Source: an uncultured Bacilli bacterium (GTDB lineage Bacteria; Bacillota_I; Bacilli_A; RF39; UBA660). From it: a DNA stretch of 40,620 nucleotides. Made by a program: the position numbers and the translations under genes. Where the stretch lies: assembly GCA_934096535.1 (NCBI GenBank), contig CAKOMC010000010.1, forward strand, positions 1 to 40,620, read 5' to 3'. Positions 6,841-15,936 of this stretch are shown piece after piece. The stretch's first letter is position 1. Each line of letters begins with the position of its first letter. The notes under the pieces were generated by a model that saw only the letters and a list, made by a program, of their open reading frames with translations, was not told the DNA's origin and ran no database searches.

Positions 6841-7755
6841 TTGAAAAAACTTATATGGCCTATTATCTTAGGCGTTTTATTTGCATTTGAAGTAAAAAAT
6901 ATTGAGACAATAACTGACTTTGTCGTTAGTAAACTAGATAATACCAAAGAGGTAGTTATTTTAGATAGTAATAAATATCATAAAGATGCTTCCTATAAAT
7001 TTGTTCAAGAAACGACCGACTTTGTTCCTTATAGTTATCATGATTTATTAAATATTATTTATAGTGTTATTAATAATGGGTGGAATTCTTTTACTTTTTA
7101 TTGTCCTAAAGAGTATAGTGAATGTATTAGTGATATCAAAAGTATTTCTACTAATGATACCCTACTTACTCAAATCAATAACTATGCTAATCCTTTTAAT
7201 TCCTTTTCTTCTATTCAAACCTTATATGATGATACGGGAGAAATAACTTTAAAAGTAACAAAGACTTATACTGATGAGGAAATCTCTCTTTTAAACGATA
7301 AAGTAATTACCATGTTAAATAGTGTTATTACAGAAAATATGACTTTAAAAGATAAGCTCTTAGCAATTCATGATTACATTATTAATCATACTAAGTATGA
7401 TACAGAGAAAAATAATAATGGGTCTAGTAAATATCACAGTAACACTGCTTATGGGGTTTTTATGGAAGGATATGCTACTTGTAATGGGTATGCTGATGCT
7501 TATGCTCTAGCCTTAGATAAACTAGGGGTTAAAAATTACAAGGTTTCAAGTAATACTCATATTTGGAATGCTGTTTACTTTGATGATGAATGGTTGCATA
7601 TTGATCTTACTTGGGATGATCCCGTAAGTACTGATGGTAAAGATTATCTTTATCATAAATACTTCTTAGTTAATAATGAAGAAATGAAAAAAGAAGATGA
7701 GGATTTACAAGACCACATCTTCGATCAAAAAGTTTTCCAAGAATTCATGGATTAA
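6841..7755 (+). CDS. Membrane-anchored transglutaminase-like protein
   Basis: A 304-residue protein. The start is TTG at 6841 because AGGTGA (6830-6835) ends 5 nt before it; the GTG at 6832 lies inside that site. An N-terminal hydrophobic segment (KLIWPIILGVLFAF) acts as an uncleaved anchor or signal peptide, so the rest is extracytoplasmic. A transglutaminase-like core (TGc) occupies about 165-265, with a Cys-His-Asp triad: Cys214 in GYATCNGY, His240 in NTHIWNAV and Asp255 in HIDLTWDDP. Such secreted proteins act as cysteine proteases or cross-linkers on cell-wall or surface proteins; which one applies here cannot be told. It is followed by a terminator. Confidence 0.85.
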   Translation: MKKLIWPIILGVLFAFEVKNIETITDFVVSKLDNTKEVVILDSNKYHKDASYKFVQETTDFVPYSYHDLLNIIYSVINNGWNSFTFYCPKEYSECISDIKSISTNDTLLTQINNYANPFNSFSSIQTLYDDTGEITLKVTKTYTDEEISLLNDKVITMLNSVITENMTLKDKLLAIHDYIINHTKYDTEKNNNGSSKYHSNTAYGVFMEGYATCNGYADAYALALDKLGVKNYKVSSNTHIWNAVYFDDEWLHIDLTWDDPVSTDGKDYLYHKYFLVNNEEMKKEDEDLQDHIFDQKVFQEFMD

Positions 7756-7773
7756 CTTTAATTTATAAGCACA

Positions 7774-9231
7774 TTAATAGGTTTTAAAAGACCTATTTTT
7801 TTGTAAGTGTTTACTATAATATCTATCTATAATTTCTTCTAAACTTATCTTATAATAACAATTTATATCTTTACTACTCATACTAAAAATAGCATGTATG
7901 CCCTTGTTAAAAACAAGAGGAATATTGTTTTCTTCTAAGTACGCTATCTTACTAACAAATTCTATATAAGAAATTCTTTTTAAAACAGCTAAATTAAATT
8001 CATAATCTATTTGCTTTTCTCTACATATCTCTTTTATTACTTTTTCATTAATTCTAGTGGGATATTTAAGACCCATTTGGGTTAAAAGTAACGCGTTTTC
8101 TCCTAAGGGATTTACATTATTCTTAAAACTATTTAACCAACTGCCAAGGGCAATACTTCCCTTTTCTTTATAAGTATAACCATCATCAGTTTTAAATTTA
8201 CAAGGAATATTTAAATTACCATAGTGCTGATAATAGACTAATAAATAAGGATAAATATCATCAAAACTACTATTAGTTTTCCAAACCATCCCAATTTCAT
8301 CTAAAAGTTCAATCTCATCTAGAGATAATTTTCCTTTATAAGTACTAGTTTTATCTGGATTCATCGCATTTTTATACTTTCTTCTTTGCGAATTAATCCA
8401 GTATCCTAAATTAACTAATGTTCCATCTAAAGTATAATACGAATATTTAGCATTTACTTTTAAATTACCGTGTTTTTTATAATACTTACAAGCTTCATTA
8501 TACATAAACTGCCAAGTAATTTCCAAATTATTAAATTTCGTAATGTCAATTATTTTTAAAGCTTCAATCTGTTCATCAGATAAATCTTCTTTATTAAAAA
8601 GATATTTTCTTTTATTTTTTAAAAGCCAATCATAAAGGTTAAAATTTTTATCATTAAGGGAAGTCTTAAAATCTTTAGGCATTTTTAGATTACCATGCTC
8701 TTGATAAAATTTGAAGGCTATCCTATACTTAGCAAACCATTTTTGTTCTTTAGCATCTCGCCAGTCAATAGCTAAATCATCTAACATTTTTATTCTTTCG
8801 TCTTTTAAATACCAGTCATTGGTAGTTTTTTTGTTTTTGTTAGATGCAACCGTCCATTTATAATTTCTTTTCTGTCTTTCTAGCCAGCGTCCCAAGTTAT
8901 AATCTTTTCCCTCTTTAGTTACTTTATAATCTCTTTTAATATCTAAATTACCATGGGTATCTTTATACTCCTTAGCTAGTTCATACATAAAAGTCCAAGC
9001 ATCATCTAAGGGATACCATGAAATATTTAATTCTTTTAAAAATCTTTTTTCTGCAAGTGTCATTTGTCCATTTCGATACTTTTTTCTTAAATCATTAACA
9101 AAATATCCTAATCTAAGGGTCTTGCCATTTTCAAGATTTATTTTATAATTAAGAGGTACATTAATATTACCAGACTCATTATAATATTTAACTAAATATT
9201 GATAATAAATATTATTTAAATCAAATTCCAT
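7774..9231 (-). CDS. Helicase-associated (HA) repeat protein 2
   Basis: A 485-residue protein made of about five helicase-associated repeats (PF03457-like) of roughly 70-85 residues, then a C-terminal module. Each repeat shows W..MY..A..YY..HGNL.......LG.WL..QR..Y...L....I..L..I...W; examples are KYYKKHGNLKV and KFYQEHGNLKM. HA repeats are short helical units usually found after a superfamily II helicase and thought to bind nucleic acid. No helicase motif exists here. The C-terminal 90 residues contain PLVFNKGIHAIFSMSSKDI, shared with the upstream gene. It starts 2 nt after that gene ends, with AGGAG inside the upstream coding sequence, so the two form an operon. Role unknown; nucleic-acid binding is inferred from the repeat family. 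Confidence 0.8.
   Translation of the reverse strand: MEFDLNNIYYQYLVKYYNESGNINVPLNYKINLENGKTLRLGYFVNDLRKKYRNGQMTLAEKRFLKELNISWYPLDDAWTFMYELAKEYKDTHGNLDIKRDYKVTKEGKDYNLGRWLERQKRNYKWTVASNKNKKTTNDWYLKDERIKMLDDLAIDWRDAKEQKWFAKYRIAFKFYQEHGNLKMPKDFKTSLNDKNFNLYDWLLKNKRKYLFNKEDLSDEQIEALKIIDITKFNNLEITWQFMYNEACKYYKKHGNLKVNAKYSYYTLDGTLVNLGYWINSQRRKYKNAMNPDKTSTYKGKLSLDEIELLDEIGMVWKTNSSFDDIYPYLLVYYQHYGNLNIPCKFKTDDGYTYKEKGSIALGSWLNSFKNNVNPLGENALLLTQMGLKYPTRINEKVIKEICREKQIDYEFNLAVLKRISYIEFVSKIAYLEENNIPLVFNKGIHAIFSMSSKDINCYYKISLEEIIDRYYSKHLQKNRSFKTY
7776..7802 (+). terminator. Terminator of the transglutaminase-like gene
   Basis: AATAGGT pairs with ACCTATT around an 8-nt loop and is followed by T7. It lies within the last codons of the opposing HA-repeat gene. 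Confidence 0.7.
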
Positions 9232-9233
9232 AA

Positions 9234-11228
9234 CTAACTCCTAATAAGTGCTAATCTATCTTGATATTTTATAATCATATCTTCTAAAGAAATACCATTA
9301 CAATTTTCTTTAATATCTTGACTACTCATGGTAAATATAGGATTTAGTTTTCCATTAATAACTAACGGATATTGACCTTGACTATCCTTACAAAAGTTAA
9401 TTTTAGCATTCATTTCTAATAGTGAATATCTTTCTAAGAATTCTCTTGTTACATATTTTATTAAATTATAGGTTGCAAATAACTTTACATTAGCAATTTT
9501 ATTATTATATTTTTCCCAAATAATTCCTATTTTATTTAGCATTTCAATTTGCAATGGCTTTAAATTGCCATCACGGTAATAATATTGTTGGGTTTGAAGC
9601 CAATTACCAAGATTTACAGGGTTCCCATCAATATCATTAAAAGAGTAGCCATAAGTAACTCTAATATTACCGTTTTTTATATAATATTTATAAGCGTAAT
9701 CATACATTTTCAACCATTCAATTTTTAATTTAAGCCAACTAATATTAAGGCTTTCCAATAATTCGGCTTTTTTTAGCGATAATTTTCCTTCCCAGTAGGC
9801 TTCTCTTTGCTTTGCCACCCAAGAATATAAAGCTTGGGCATTATTAATATTACTAGTTGGTAAAACAAATAAATTACCATATCTCTCCCAATATTTTTTA
9901 GCCATTTCAAAATATTCATTCCATTTTAAATCAGAAACACGCCAGACCATGCCTATTTTTACAAGCAATTCTACTTGTTCATCAGTAAGTTCCCTTGCCT
10001 CATACCTAGCTCTTTGATTACGAACCCACACGCCAACATGAAGCTCTATACCATTTAAACCGATAACAGTATAATCTTTGGGAATTAACAAATTGCCATA
10101 TTTATCTTTATATTTTTTAGCTTCTTCATAATTAAGTAACCATTGTTCCTTAGAAGATGGGGCTTTTTTCCAAACCATATGAATACTATTTAAAGCTTCT
10201 ATTTGTAAGTTGGATAAATTATTACTGATTCGGCGGTTTCTTTGTTGGCTAAGCCAATTGCCTAAATAAGCATTTTCTCCATAATAGCCAACCACTGTTT
10301 TTAAATTGCTTAAATTTAAGTTATTATTAGTTTCCAAATATTTTTTAGCTAGAGCAAAGTTATACCACCAAATATCATATTTTTTTAGACGGCCAAGACT
10401 ACTTGGTAAGACTTTTTCAATTTCATTATTTCTAATTGCTTTTAACCATTTTGAAGCAACAATATCACTTTTTTTAGTTCGATAGTTAGAAGATTTTTTG
10501 CTCCATACCATATCAAGACCATCTAAGGCTTTAATTTGCTCTTTAAAAAGTTTTCTGTTAGCCTCTTGCCTCTTTTGTTTAAGTAACCAACTTCCTATAT
10601 CAAATTTTTCACCATAATAACCGTCAACAAATGTTAGGGGTTCAAAGCTTGGATATTCGTTTTCTTGATAATACAAATAAACAAGGCTAAAATTATACCA
10701 CCATAAATTAAAGAATTTAAGTTCTGATTTTGATGCTGGCAGTAAATCGGAGACAGTATCATTTTTGATTGCTAATAACCATCTTTGCGCTGTGGAAAGT
10801 CCTGTGTATATATTTCTTTCTTCAGCTTTTTTAACTTTAATAGCCTCTAGCGCAGTCTTCTGATATTCATTAAGCTTTTTATCTTTTAATCTATCTTTTT
10901 GTTGCCAAAACCAGTTGCCAACATAAAAAGGTTCATTATAATAGCCGAAAATTAATTGATCTTCTGATAGATCAGCATTTGGATTATCATGGCAAAACTT
11001 TTTAACTAGACTTAAATTATACCACCATACTTCAAAGAAACTAAGTTCTTCTTTTGTCTTTGGTAAAATAGCCTCAACATTATTTTCTTCCATAGCCTTT
11101 AACCATTTTTCGGCAATCTGACTAAGTACTTCCGCATTTATAGTCTTAAATTCATTATCAAATTTTTGATTAGTATTATCTTTTGAAACAAATTCTAAAT
11201 TATCTTTAATATTAGTAGTATTTATCAT
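9234..11228 (-). CDS. Helicase-associated (HA) repeat protein 1
   Basis: A 664-residue protein starting at MINTTNIKDN (GGGG about 9 nt upstream). Two repeat types occur. Three N-terminal repeats (about residues 30-330) are a variant with WL.AI....(L)LP.S...L..(F/Y)..WWYN..L and a GYYGE..(I/L)G.WL..Q(R/K) core. Three C-terminal repeats (about 335-560) are classical HA repeats with KYGNL or KNGNI cores. The final 85 residues carry PLVINGKLNPIFTMSSQDI, matching the end of the neighbouring protein. There is no helicase, nuclease or Walker motif. It is the first gene of a two-gene operon with a good promoter. The variant WWYN repeats may be a separate subfamily. Confidence 0.8.
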   Translation of the reverse strand: MINTTNIKDNLEFVSKDNTNQKFDNEFKTINAEVLSQIAEKWLKAMEENNVEAILPKTKEELSFFEVWWYNLSLVKKFCHDNPNADLSEDQLIFGYYNEPFYVGNWFWQQKDRLKDKKLNEYQKTALEAIKVKKAEERNIYTGLSTAQRWLLAIKNDTVSDLLPASKSELKFFNLWWYNFSLVYLYYQENEYPSFEPLTFVDGYYGEKFDIGSWLLKQKRQEANRKLFKEQIKALDGLDMVWSKKSSNYRTKKSDIVASKWLKAIRNNEIEKVLPSSLGRLKKYDIWWYNFALAKKYLETNNNLNLSNLKTVVGYYGENAYLGNWLSQQRNRRISNNLSNLQIEALNSIHMVWKKAPSSKEQWLLNYEEAKKYKDKYGNLLIPKDYTVIGLNGIELHVGVWVRNQRARYEARELTDEQVELLVKIGMVWRVSDLKWNEYFEMAKKYWERYGNLFVLPTSNINNAQALYSWVAKQREAYWEGKLSLKKAELLESLNISWLKLKIEWLKMYDYAYKYYIKNGNIRVTYGYSFNDIDGNPVNLGNWLQTQQYYYRDGNLKPLQIEMLNKIGIIWEKYNNKIANVKLFATYNLIKYVTREFLERYSLLEMNAKINFCKDSQGQYPLVINGKLNPIFTMSSQDIKENCNGISLEDMIIKYQDRLALIRS

Positions 11229-11256
11229 AAGAACCATCCCCTTCAAATGTAGAAAT

Positions 11257-11285
11257 ATCCTACCACTTTTATTTACAAAATGCAA
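11257..11285 (-). promoter_or_regulatory. Promoter of the HA-repeat operon
   Basis: On the minus strand TTGCAT (11280-11285) and TAGGAT (11257-11262) with a 17-nt spacer, 28 nt before the start codon. Confidence 0.55.
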
Positions 11286-11305
11286 ATATTTTTACTATAA
11301 AAAGT

Positions 11306-11353
11306 AAAAAAGATGACAATTAATTATCATCTAGACAACTAATTATCATCTTT
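11306..11353 (-). terminator. Terminator of ileS, with a duplicated arm
   Basis: On the minus strand AGATGA pairs with TCATCT around an AT loop, followed by T6. A second, near-identical 19-nt copy of the GACAA..AATTATCATCT arm lies directly adjacent (11334-11352), so the arm is present as a direct repeat. Confidence 0.65.
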
Positions 11354-11420
11354 AAACTTCATTTTTAACATTTTATAAAGATTTTTTACTTAAGTATAAT
11401 TATTATAACTTCTATTTGTT

Positions 11421-14400
11421 TTAATTTTTACTAACCTTTAAAGTGCAATCTTCGCCATTAATATCAAAATGGCTATCTGTTGGTTCTAAACTTAAACTAT
11501 CAGCTAAAGTTTCTTGTTTAATAAAGTTTTCATATTTAGTAAAGCATTCTTTAATTTTTTCTGAACCACTATATAACACATTAATATGGTCTTGAATATC
11601 TAAATCCATTTCTTTACGCATATTTTGTAATTTAGAAACAACTTCCCTTGCCATACCTTCAAGTAATAATTCCTCAGTTAAAGTCGTATCTAAAATAACG
11701 AAATCACGACCATTCATGGCAACATCAAAACCTTCTTTAGCTTCAATTCTAACATCAATCATTTCACTTGTAATGGTTAAATCTTTATCTTGGAAAGTAA
11801 CCGTTAATTCTTCTTTATTATTTAATTTTAACTTGTCTTCTTCACTTAAATTTAATAATAATTCTTGATAAGCCTTAATATCTTTACCAAACATGGAACC
11901 AGCTACTCTAAAATTAGGTTTAATTGTTAAGTTCATATATTTACTTAAATCTTTGGTAAATTCTAAAGTTTTAACATTTAATTCTTCGGTAATAAGACTA
12001 GTTAAATCTCCTAATAGTCTCTCTAATTTACCATCGATAATAACCGTAGCAAGAGGAATTCTTACCTTAATTTTACTATCTTCTCTAGCATTACGCCCTA
12101 AAGAAATTAAATCTCTTACTTTATCCATTTTTTCTTCAATAAGAGGATTAATATATTCTTCATTAACAACGGGATAATTACTTAAATGAACTGACTCTTC
12201 ATTTGTTAAATTACGATACATTTCCTCAGATAGATAAGGTACTATTGGAGCCATTAGCTTAGATAGACCAACTAAACACTCATAAGTGGTCTTATAAACA
12301 GCCTTTTTACTAGTTGTAAGTTCACTAGCCCAGAAACGGTTACGATTACGACGAATATACCAGTTAGATAAATCCTCACAAACAAAATCAGTTAAGAAAT
12401 GTACTACTTTATTTAAGTCGTACTCATCAAAAGAGGCTCTAACATTTTTAACTAAAGTATTATATTTGGAGATTAACCATTTATCGATTAAATCTAATTC
12501 TTCGTATTTAACATCGCATAAATCAGTATCAATCTTATCGGCATTAGCATACATTACAAAGAAATTATAAGTATTTTTTAGCGGGTTAAAGAATTTAGAA
12601 TGAACTTCTTTTAAACCATCAAAGGAAAACTTAAGCGGTGTCCATACTGGCGAAACATAAGGTAAGTAAAATCTTACTTCATCAGCGCCATATTCTTCAA
12701 TAGTCTTAAAAGGTTCAACAATATTGCCACGCGATTTACTCATCTTTTTGCCTTCTCCATCTAAAAGTAAATCATTTACTAAAACATTACGATAAGGGGC
12801 ATGACCCATAACAAAGGTAGAAATTACCATCAGAGTATAGAACCACCCTCTAGTTTGGTCAATTCCTTCACAAATAAAGTCAGCAGGAAATTGAGTTTCA
12901 AATAATTCTTTATTTTCAAATGGATAATGATACTGGGCAAAAGGCATCGAACCAGAATCAAACCAGCAATCAAGTACATCAGGAATGCGTTCCATAACGC
13001 CACCACACTTTGGACAAGTAAGATGAACATTATCAATATAAGGCTTATGTAAGTCAAAGTCTTCTGGCAATTTATCAATGCTTCGATTTCTTAATTCTTC
13101 TATACTTCCTAACATCTCGTTATGACCACAACTACATTTAAAGAAAGGAATTGGTGCTCCCCAGAAACGACTACGAGAAATATTCCAGTCTTTAGCGTTA
13201 CTTAACCAGTTAGCAAATCTCTTTTCTCCAACATAATCTGGATACCAGTTAACTTCTTTATTAGCTTCTACTAACTTGTCTTTAAAAGCTGATACTTTAA
13301 TATAATAACTTGGCATCGTATAGTAAATTAATGGTGTATGGCATCTCCAACAGTGAGGATAATCATGAGTTATTTTTTGTTTTCTAAATACTTTATTGTT
13401 TTCTTTTAAATAGGCAACAATATCATCAGTACAATCAAACACAAATTTGCCAGCCCAAGGTCCTTCAGTATAGCAACCATCTTTGCCAACCGGATTAACA
13501 ATGGGTACGCCGTAACGATTGCACACATTTGCATCATCAACGCCGAAAGCTCCAGCTAAATGAACAATACCCGTGCCATCAGAGGCTGTAACATATTCAT
13601 CACACATAACAAAGAAAGCCTTGCCTTCAACTTTTAATTCGGGAATTAATTGTTCATATTCCGTAAATTCCAAAGTCTTACCTTTAAATTTTTCTAAAAC
13701 TTCTACTTCTTTGTCTTGGAAAACACTAGTAATTAAGCTTTCAGCTACAATATACTTAACTCCCTCCACTAAAACCTTGGCATAGTCCATTTCCGGATTA
13801 ACACAAAGACCAACATTGGCAAGTAGCGTCCAAGGGGTAGTTGTCCAAGCTAGAAAATAAGTATCACTATTTTTAATTTTAAAAGGAACATATAAAGTGG
13901 TTGCTGTTTCTGATACATATTCTTGGGCAACTTCGTGAGTAGCAAGACCGGTGCCACAGTGAGGACAATAAGGTACTACTCTCGTTCCTTCATAAAAATA
14001 ACCTTCATCAAAGAATTTTTTTAAAATCCACCATTCTGTTTCAATATACTCGTTCTTATAAGTCAAATAAGGATGGTCAACATCAATAAACTGCCCCATT
14101 TTGCTAGTTAATCTTGTAAAAGCAGCTTCATTTTCAGCAACACTATTGCGGCATTCTTGATTGAATTTATCAACGCCTAGTTCTAGAATTTCTTTTTTAG
14201 AAGAAATACCTAATTTCTTTTCGACATGATTTTCAATCGGTAGCCCATGTGTATCCCAGCCAACTTTTCTTAATACTTTTTTACCATTCATGGCATGATA
14301 TTTGCAAATTGAGTCTTTTAGGTTCTTTGCAACCATATGATGAAGTCCTGGAAATCCATTAGCAAACGCTGGTCCATCATAGAAAACGAAAGTATCACTA

Positions 14401-14516
14401 TCTTTATGAACTTCATTTTGACGATTTAAAATATTAACAACGCCACCCCAACTATTTAGAATGTCATTTTCGACTACACAAGTTGGTCTTTGGTCTAAAT
14501 TTTTAAAATTTTTCAT
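11421..14516 (-). CDS. ileS: Isoleucyl-tRNA synthetase with GLHH instead of HIGH
   Basis: A 1031-residue class I synthetase that charges tRNA-Ile. The start is MKNFKNLDQR, with GGGAGG 7 nt upstream. Length and the motif order fit the eukaryote-like type 2 IleRS. Seen: FYDGPAFANG then GLHH at about 57-60 where HXGH is expected, WDTHGLPIE, an editing domain with WTTTPWTL and DGTGIVHLAGAFG, KMSKS at about 590-594, CWFDSGSMP and two zinc-type Cys clusters (PKCGG, RCHTP). First and third residues of HXGH are exchanged (GXHH). That natural swap has been described in type 2 IleRS of Bacilli and associated with mupirocin hyper-resistance. It is preceded by a T-box leader with an isoleucine specifier, supporting the assignment. 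Confidence 0.96.
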   Translation of the reverse strand: MKNFKNLDQRPTCVVENDILNSWGGVVNILNRQNEVHKDSDTFVFYDGPAFANGFPGLHHMVAKNLKDSICKYHAMNGKKVLRKVGWDTHGLPIENHVEKKLGISSKKEILELGVDKFNQECRNSVAENEAAFTRLTSKMGQFIDVDHPYLTYKNEYIETEWWILKKFFDEGYFYEGTRVVPYCPHCGTGLATHEVAQEYVSETATTLYVPFKIKNSDTYFLAWTTTPWTLLANVGLCVNPEMDYAKVLVEGVKYIVAESLITSVFQDKEVEVLEKFKGKTLEFTEYEQLIPELKVEGKAFFVMCDEYVTASDGTGIVHLAGAFGVDDANVCNRYGVPIVNPVGKDGCYTEGPWAGKFVFDCTDDIVAYLKENNKVFRKQKITHDYPHCWRCHTPLIYYTMPSYYIKVSAFKDKLVEANKEVNWYPDYVGEKRFANWLSNAKDWNISRSRFWGAPIPFFKCSCGHNEMLGSIEELRNRSIDKLPEDFDLHKPYIDNVHLTCPKCGGVMERIPDVLDCWFDSGSMPFAQYHYPFENKELFETQFPADFICEGIDQTRGWFYTLMVISTFVMGHAPYRNVLVNDLLLDGEGKKMSKSRGNIVEPFKTIEEYGADEVRFYLPYVSPVWTPLKFSFDGLKEVHSKFFNPLKNTYNFFVMYANADKIDTDLCDVKYEELDLIDKWLISKYNTLVKNVRASFDEYDLNKVVHFLTDFVCEDLSNWYIRRNRNRFWASELTTSKKAVYKTTYECLVGLSKLMAPIVPYLSEEMYRNLTNEESVHLSNYPVVNEEYINPLIEEKMDKVRDLISLGRNAREDSKIKVRIPLATVIIDGKLERLLGDLTSLITEELNVKTLEFTKDLSKYMNLTIKPNFRVAGSMFGKDIKAYQELLLNLSEEDKLKLNNKEELTVTFQDKDLTITSEMIDVRIEAKEGFDVAMNGRDFVILDTTLTEELLLEGMAREVVSKLQNMRKEMDLDIQDHINVLYSGSEKIKECFTKYENFIKQETLADSLSLEPTDSHFDINGEDCTLKVSKN

Positions 14517-14540
14517 ACATTTTCCTCCCAAATATTTGAT

Positions 14541-14748
14541 AAAAAAAGAAAAAATCCCATAACATAAGGGCGAATTACCGCGGTACCACCTTATTTTATG
14601 AGAATTCATACACTCTTACTTTTAACGCAAGTTAAACGGCTCTTGGCACATCGAAAAGTGATTTGAAATAAACTAGTTTACTGTCTTTCACCAAACGCCA
14701 GCTCTCTTTAAAATCTCATTTATTTCCGTCTTTTTTCATCTGATTTAC
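14541..14748 (-). promoter_or_regulatory. T-box leader (Ile specifier ATC) of ileS
   Basis: On the minus strand the hallmark AAGGTGGTACCGCG lies at about 14577-14590. Stem I is formed by GGAAATAAA (about 14718-14726) pairing with TTTATTTC (about 14663-14670), and the specifier loop after it reads ATC at 14660-14662, an isoleucine codon. The alternative terminator pairs 14589-14602 with 14555-14568 and ends in a T-rich tail (14541-14554). Uncharged tRNA-Ile should stabilise the antiterminator and allow ileS transcription. Confidence 0.92.
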
Positions 14749-14754
14749 TGTTTC

Positions 14755-14783
14755 ATTATACATCAAGTATTTGCCTCTGGCAA
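14755..14783 (-). promoter_or_regulatory. Promoter of the ileS T-box transcript
   Basis: On the minus strand TTGCCA (14778-14783) and a perfect TATAAT (14755-14760) are 17 nt apart. The -35 box lies in a small inverted repeat (TTGCC, AGA, GGCAA), which could be an operator or chance. Confidence 0.8.
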
Positions 14784-14894
14784 GCCCTTTTCGACCAGTA
14801 GCAAAAACAAATTGCAAATAGTTGCAAACAAATTAAGCATATTAAAATTATCTAAATTTATCAATTAACATAACCTATGAATATTTAATTACTA

Positions 14895-15836
14895 TTATTT
14901 TGTAATCATACCACTGCTTCTTTTACTATATAAAATTCTTTTAATTGGTCCCTTTAACTCTTCAATACTTTTCTTACTTAATCTATAATGCTGCTCAAGA
15001 TAGTCATCATAATAATACTCCCTCAATTTTCTTTTAGCCGTCGTACTACTTAAAATAAACATACATCTTTTTAAAATTTCATCTACTCTCGTTGGACTTA
15101 CACTAATTATCTTAGCAATTTCTCGTTGCGTTAAAGGCTCTGGCCCTAATAAACCATAATACATTTTAAAAATATCTCGATAATTAGAGGGCAAATACTT
15201 ATCTATAATTTTAATGATATCATTTTTATCGTAATAATTATTATCTCCTATTTTCATATCTTCAATGGAAACATTAATATCAGTAATATTATCTTTATTT
15301 ACCAAAGTTCTAACTCTTTTTATACCTTTTACATCTACCCCAAACTTAGAAGCTAGTTGAAAATCTGTAAGTAAAGAAATCTTGTCAGCCTTTAAATCTT
15401 CTAAATATTTTAAATATAAGAAAACTACATAATCAAAATTATCGCCAATCTTAGCATTGGTAAATTCCAAACTAATTTCTTTATTAATACTCTTTCTGAT
15501 ATAAAAATAAACCCAATTATTTATATTTCCTGACTGAAATCTTTTTATTCCTTCAATAAAGCCAACCACGGCCGCCATGACAAGGTCTTCTAAATCGATA
15601 CCATCTACATAATAATTTAAAGCCAGCGTAACAATAAAAGGAAAGTGATATTTAACTAATATATTTAGTGCTTTCTTATCATTTTCCTTGGCCATATTTA
15701 TAAGTTTTAAAAGTTCATCAGTAGTAATTTTAGCAAACTTTAAATTTTTAATATTATTTATATCTTTTATATTGGTAATCTCAAAACCACTTACTATATT
15801 TTCAAGTCTACTTAATTCTTCCTGGTTAATATTCAT
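14895..15836 (-). CDS. Divergent sigma-70 family factor
   Basis: A 313-residue protein. The start MNINQEELSR follows AAAGGGATAATCAAG. Sigma region 2 is visible at about 65-140 (ALNILVKYHFPFIVTLALNY, DLEDLVMAAVVGFIEGIKRF, then YFYIRKSI), a region 3-like helix-turn-helix at about 175-200, and region 4 at about 225-275 (YYGLLGPEPLTQREIAKIISVS.TRVDEI). Region 1.2 is missing. It is not SigG (which lies at 38087-38860) and is too divergent to match to SigA, SigE, SigF or SigK with certainty. It faces the phosphohexomutase gene and the two promoters overlap. A specialised regulon is likely but unknown. Confidence 0.75.
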   Translation of the reverse strand: MNINQEELSRLENIVSGFEITNIKDINNIKNLKFAKITTDELLKLINMAKENDKKALNILVKYHFPFIVTLALNYYVDGIDLEDLVMAAVVGFIEGIKRFQSGNINNWVYFYIRKSINKEISLEFTNAKIGDNFDYVVFLYLKYLEDLKADKISLLTDFQLASKFGVDVKGIKRVRTLVNKDNITDINVSIEDMKIGDNNYYDKNDIIKIIDKYLPSNYRDIFKMYYGLLGPEPLTQREIAKIISVSPTRVDEILKRCMFILSSTTAKRKLREYYYDDYLEQHYRLSKKSIEELKGPIKRILYSKRSSGMITK

Positions 15837-15866
15837 CTTGATTATCCCTTTCTTTCCTGTTTGCAT

Positions 15867-15895
15867 ATTTTAGCATAATTATTGTTAAAAGTAAA
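15867..15895 (-). promoter_or_regulatory. Promoter of the sigma-factor gene
   Basis: On the minus strand TTTACT (15890-15895) and TAAAAT (15867-15872) with a 17-nt spacer and a TGC extended -10. It overlaps the divergent promoter at 15882-15910. Confidence 0.55.
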
Positions 15896-15910
15896 AACTT
15901 TTGTTATGAT
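15882..15910 (+). promoter_or_regulatory. Promoter of the phosphohexomutase gene
   Basis: TTGTTA (15882-15887) and TATGAT (15905-15910) with a 17-nt spacer. It shares DNA with the divergent sigma-factor promoter, so the two may exclude each other. Confidence 0.55.
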
Positions 15911-15936
15911 AATAATGTAAAAAATAGAAAGGTAGC

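Noticed and set aside
11313..11352. Direct repeat after ileS as an attachment site of a mobile element
   Set aside because: The two 19-nt units are directly adjacent with nothing between them, and are best explained as a duplicated terminator arm.
11893..13785. Several frames on both strands inside ileS
   Set aside because: All overlap the well-supported synthetase gene and lack ribosome-binding sites or family motifs.
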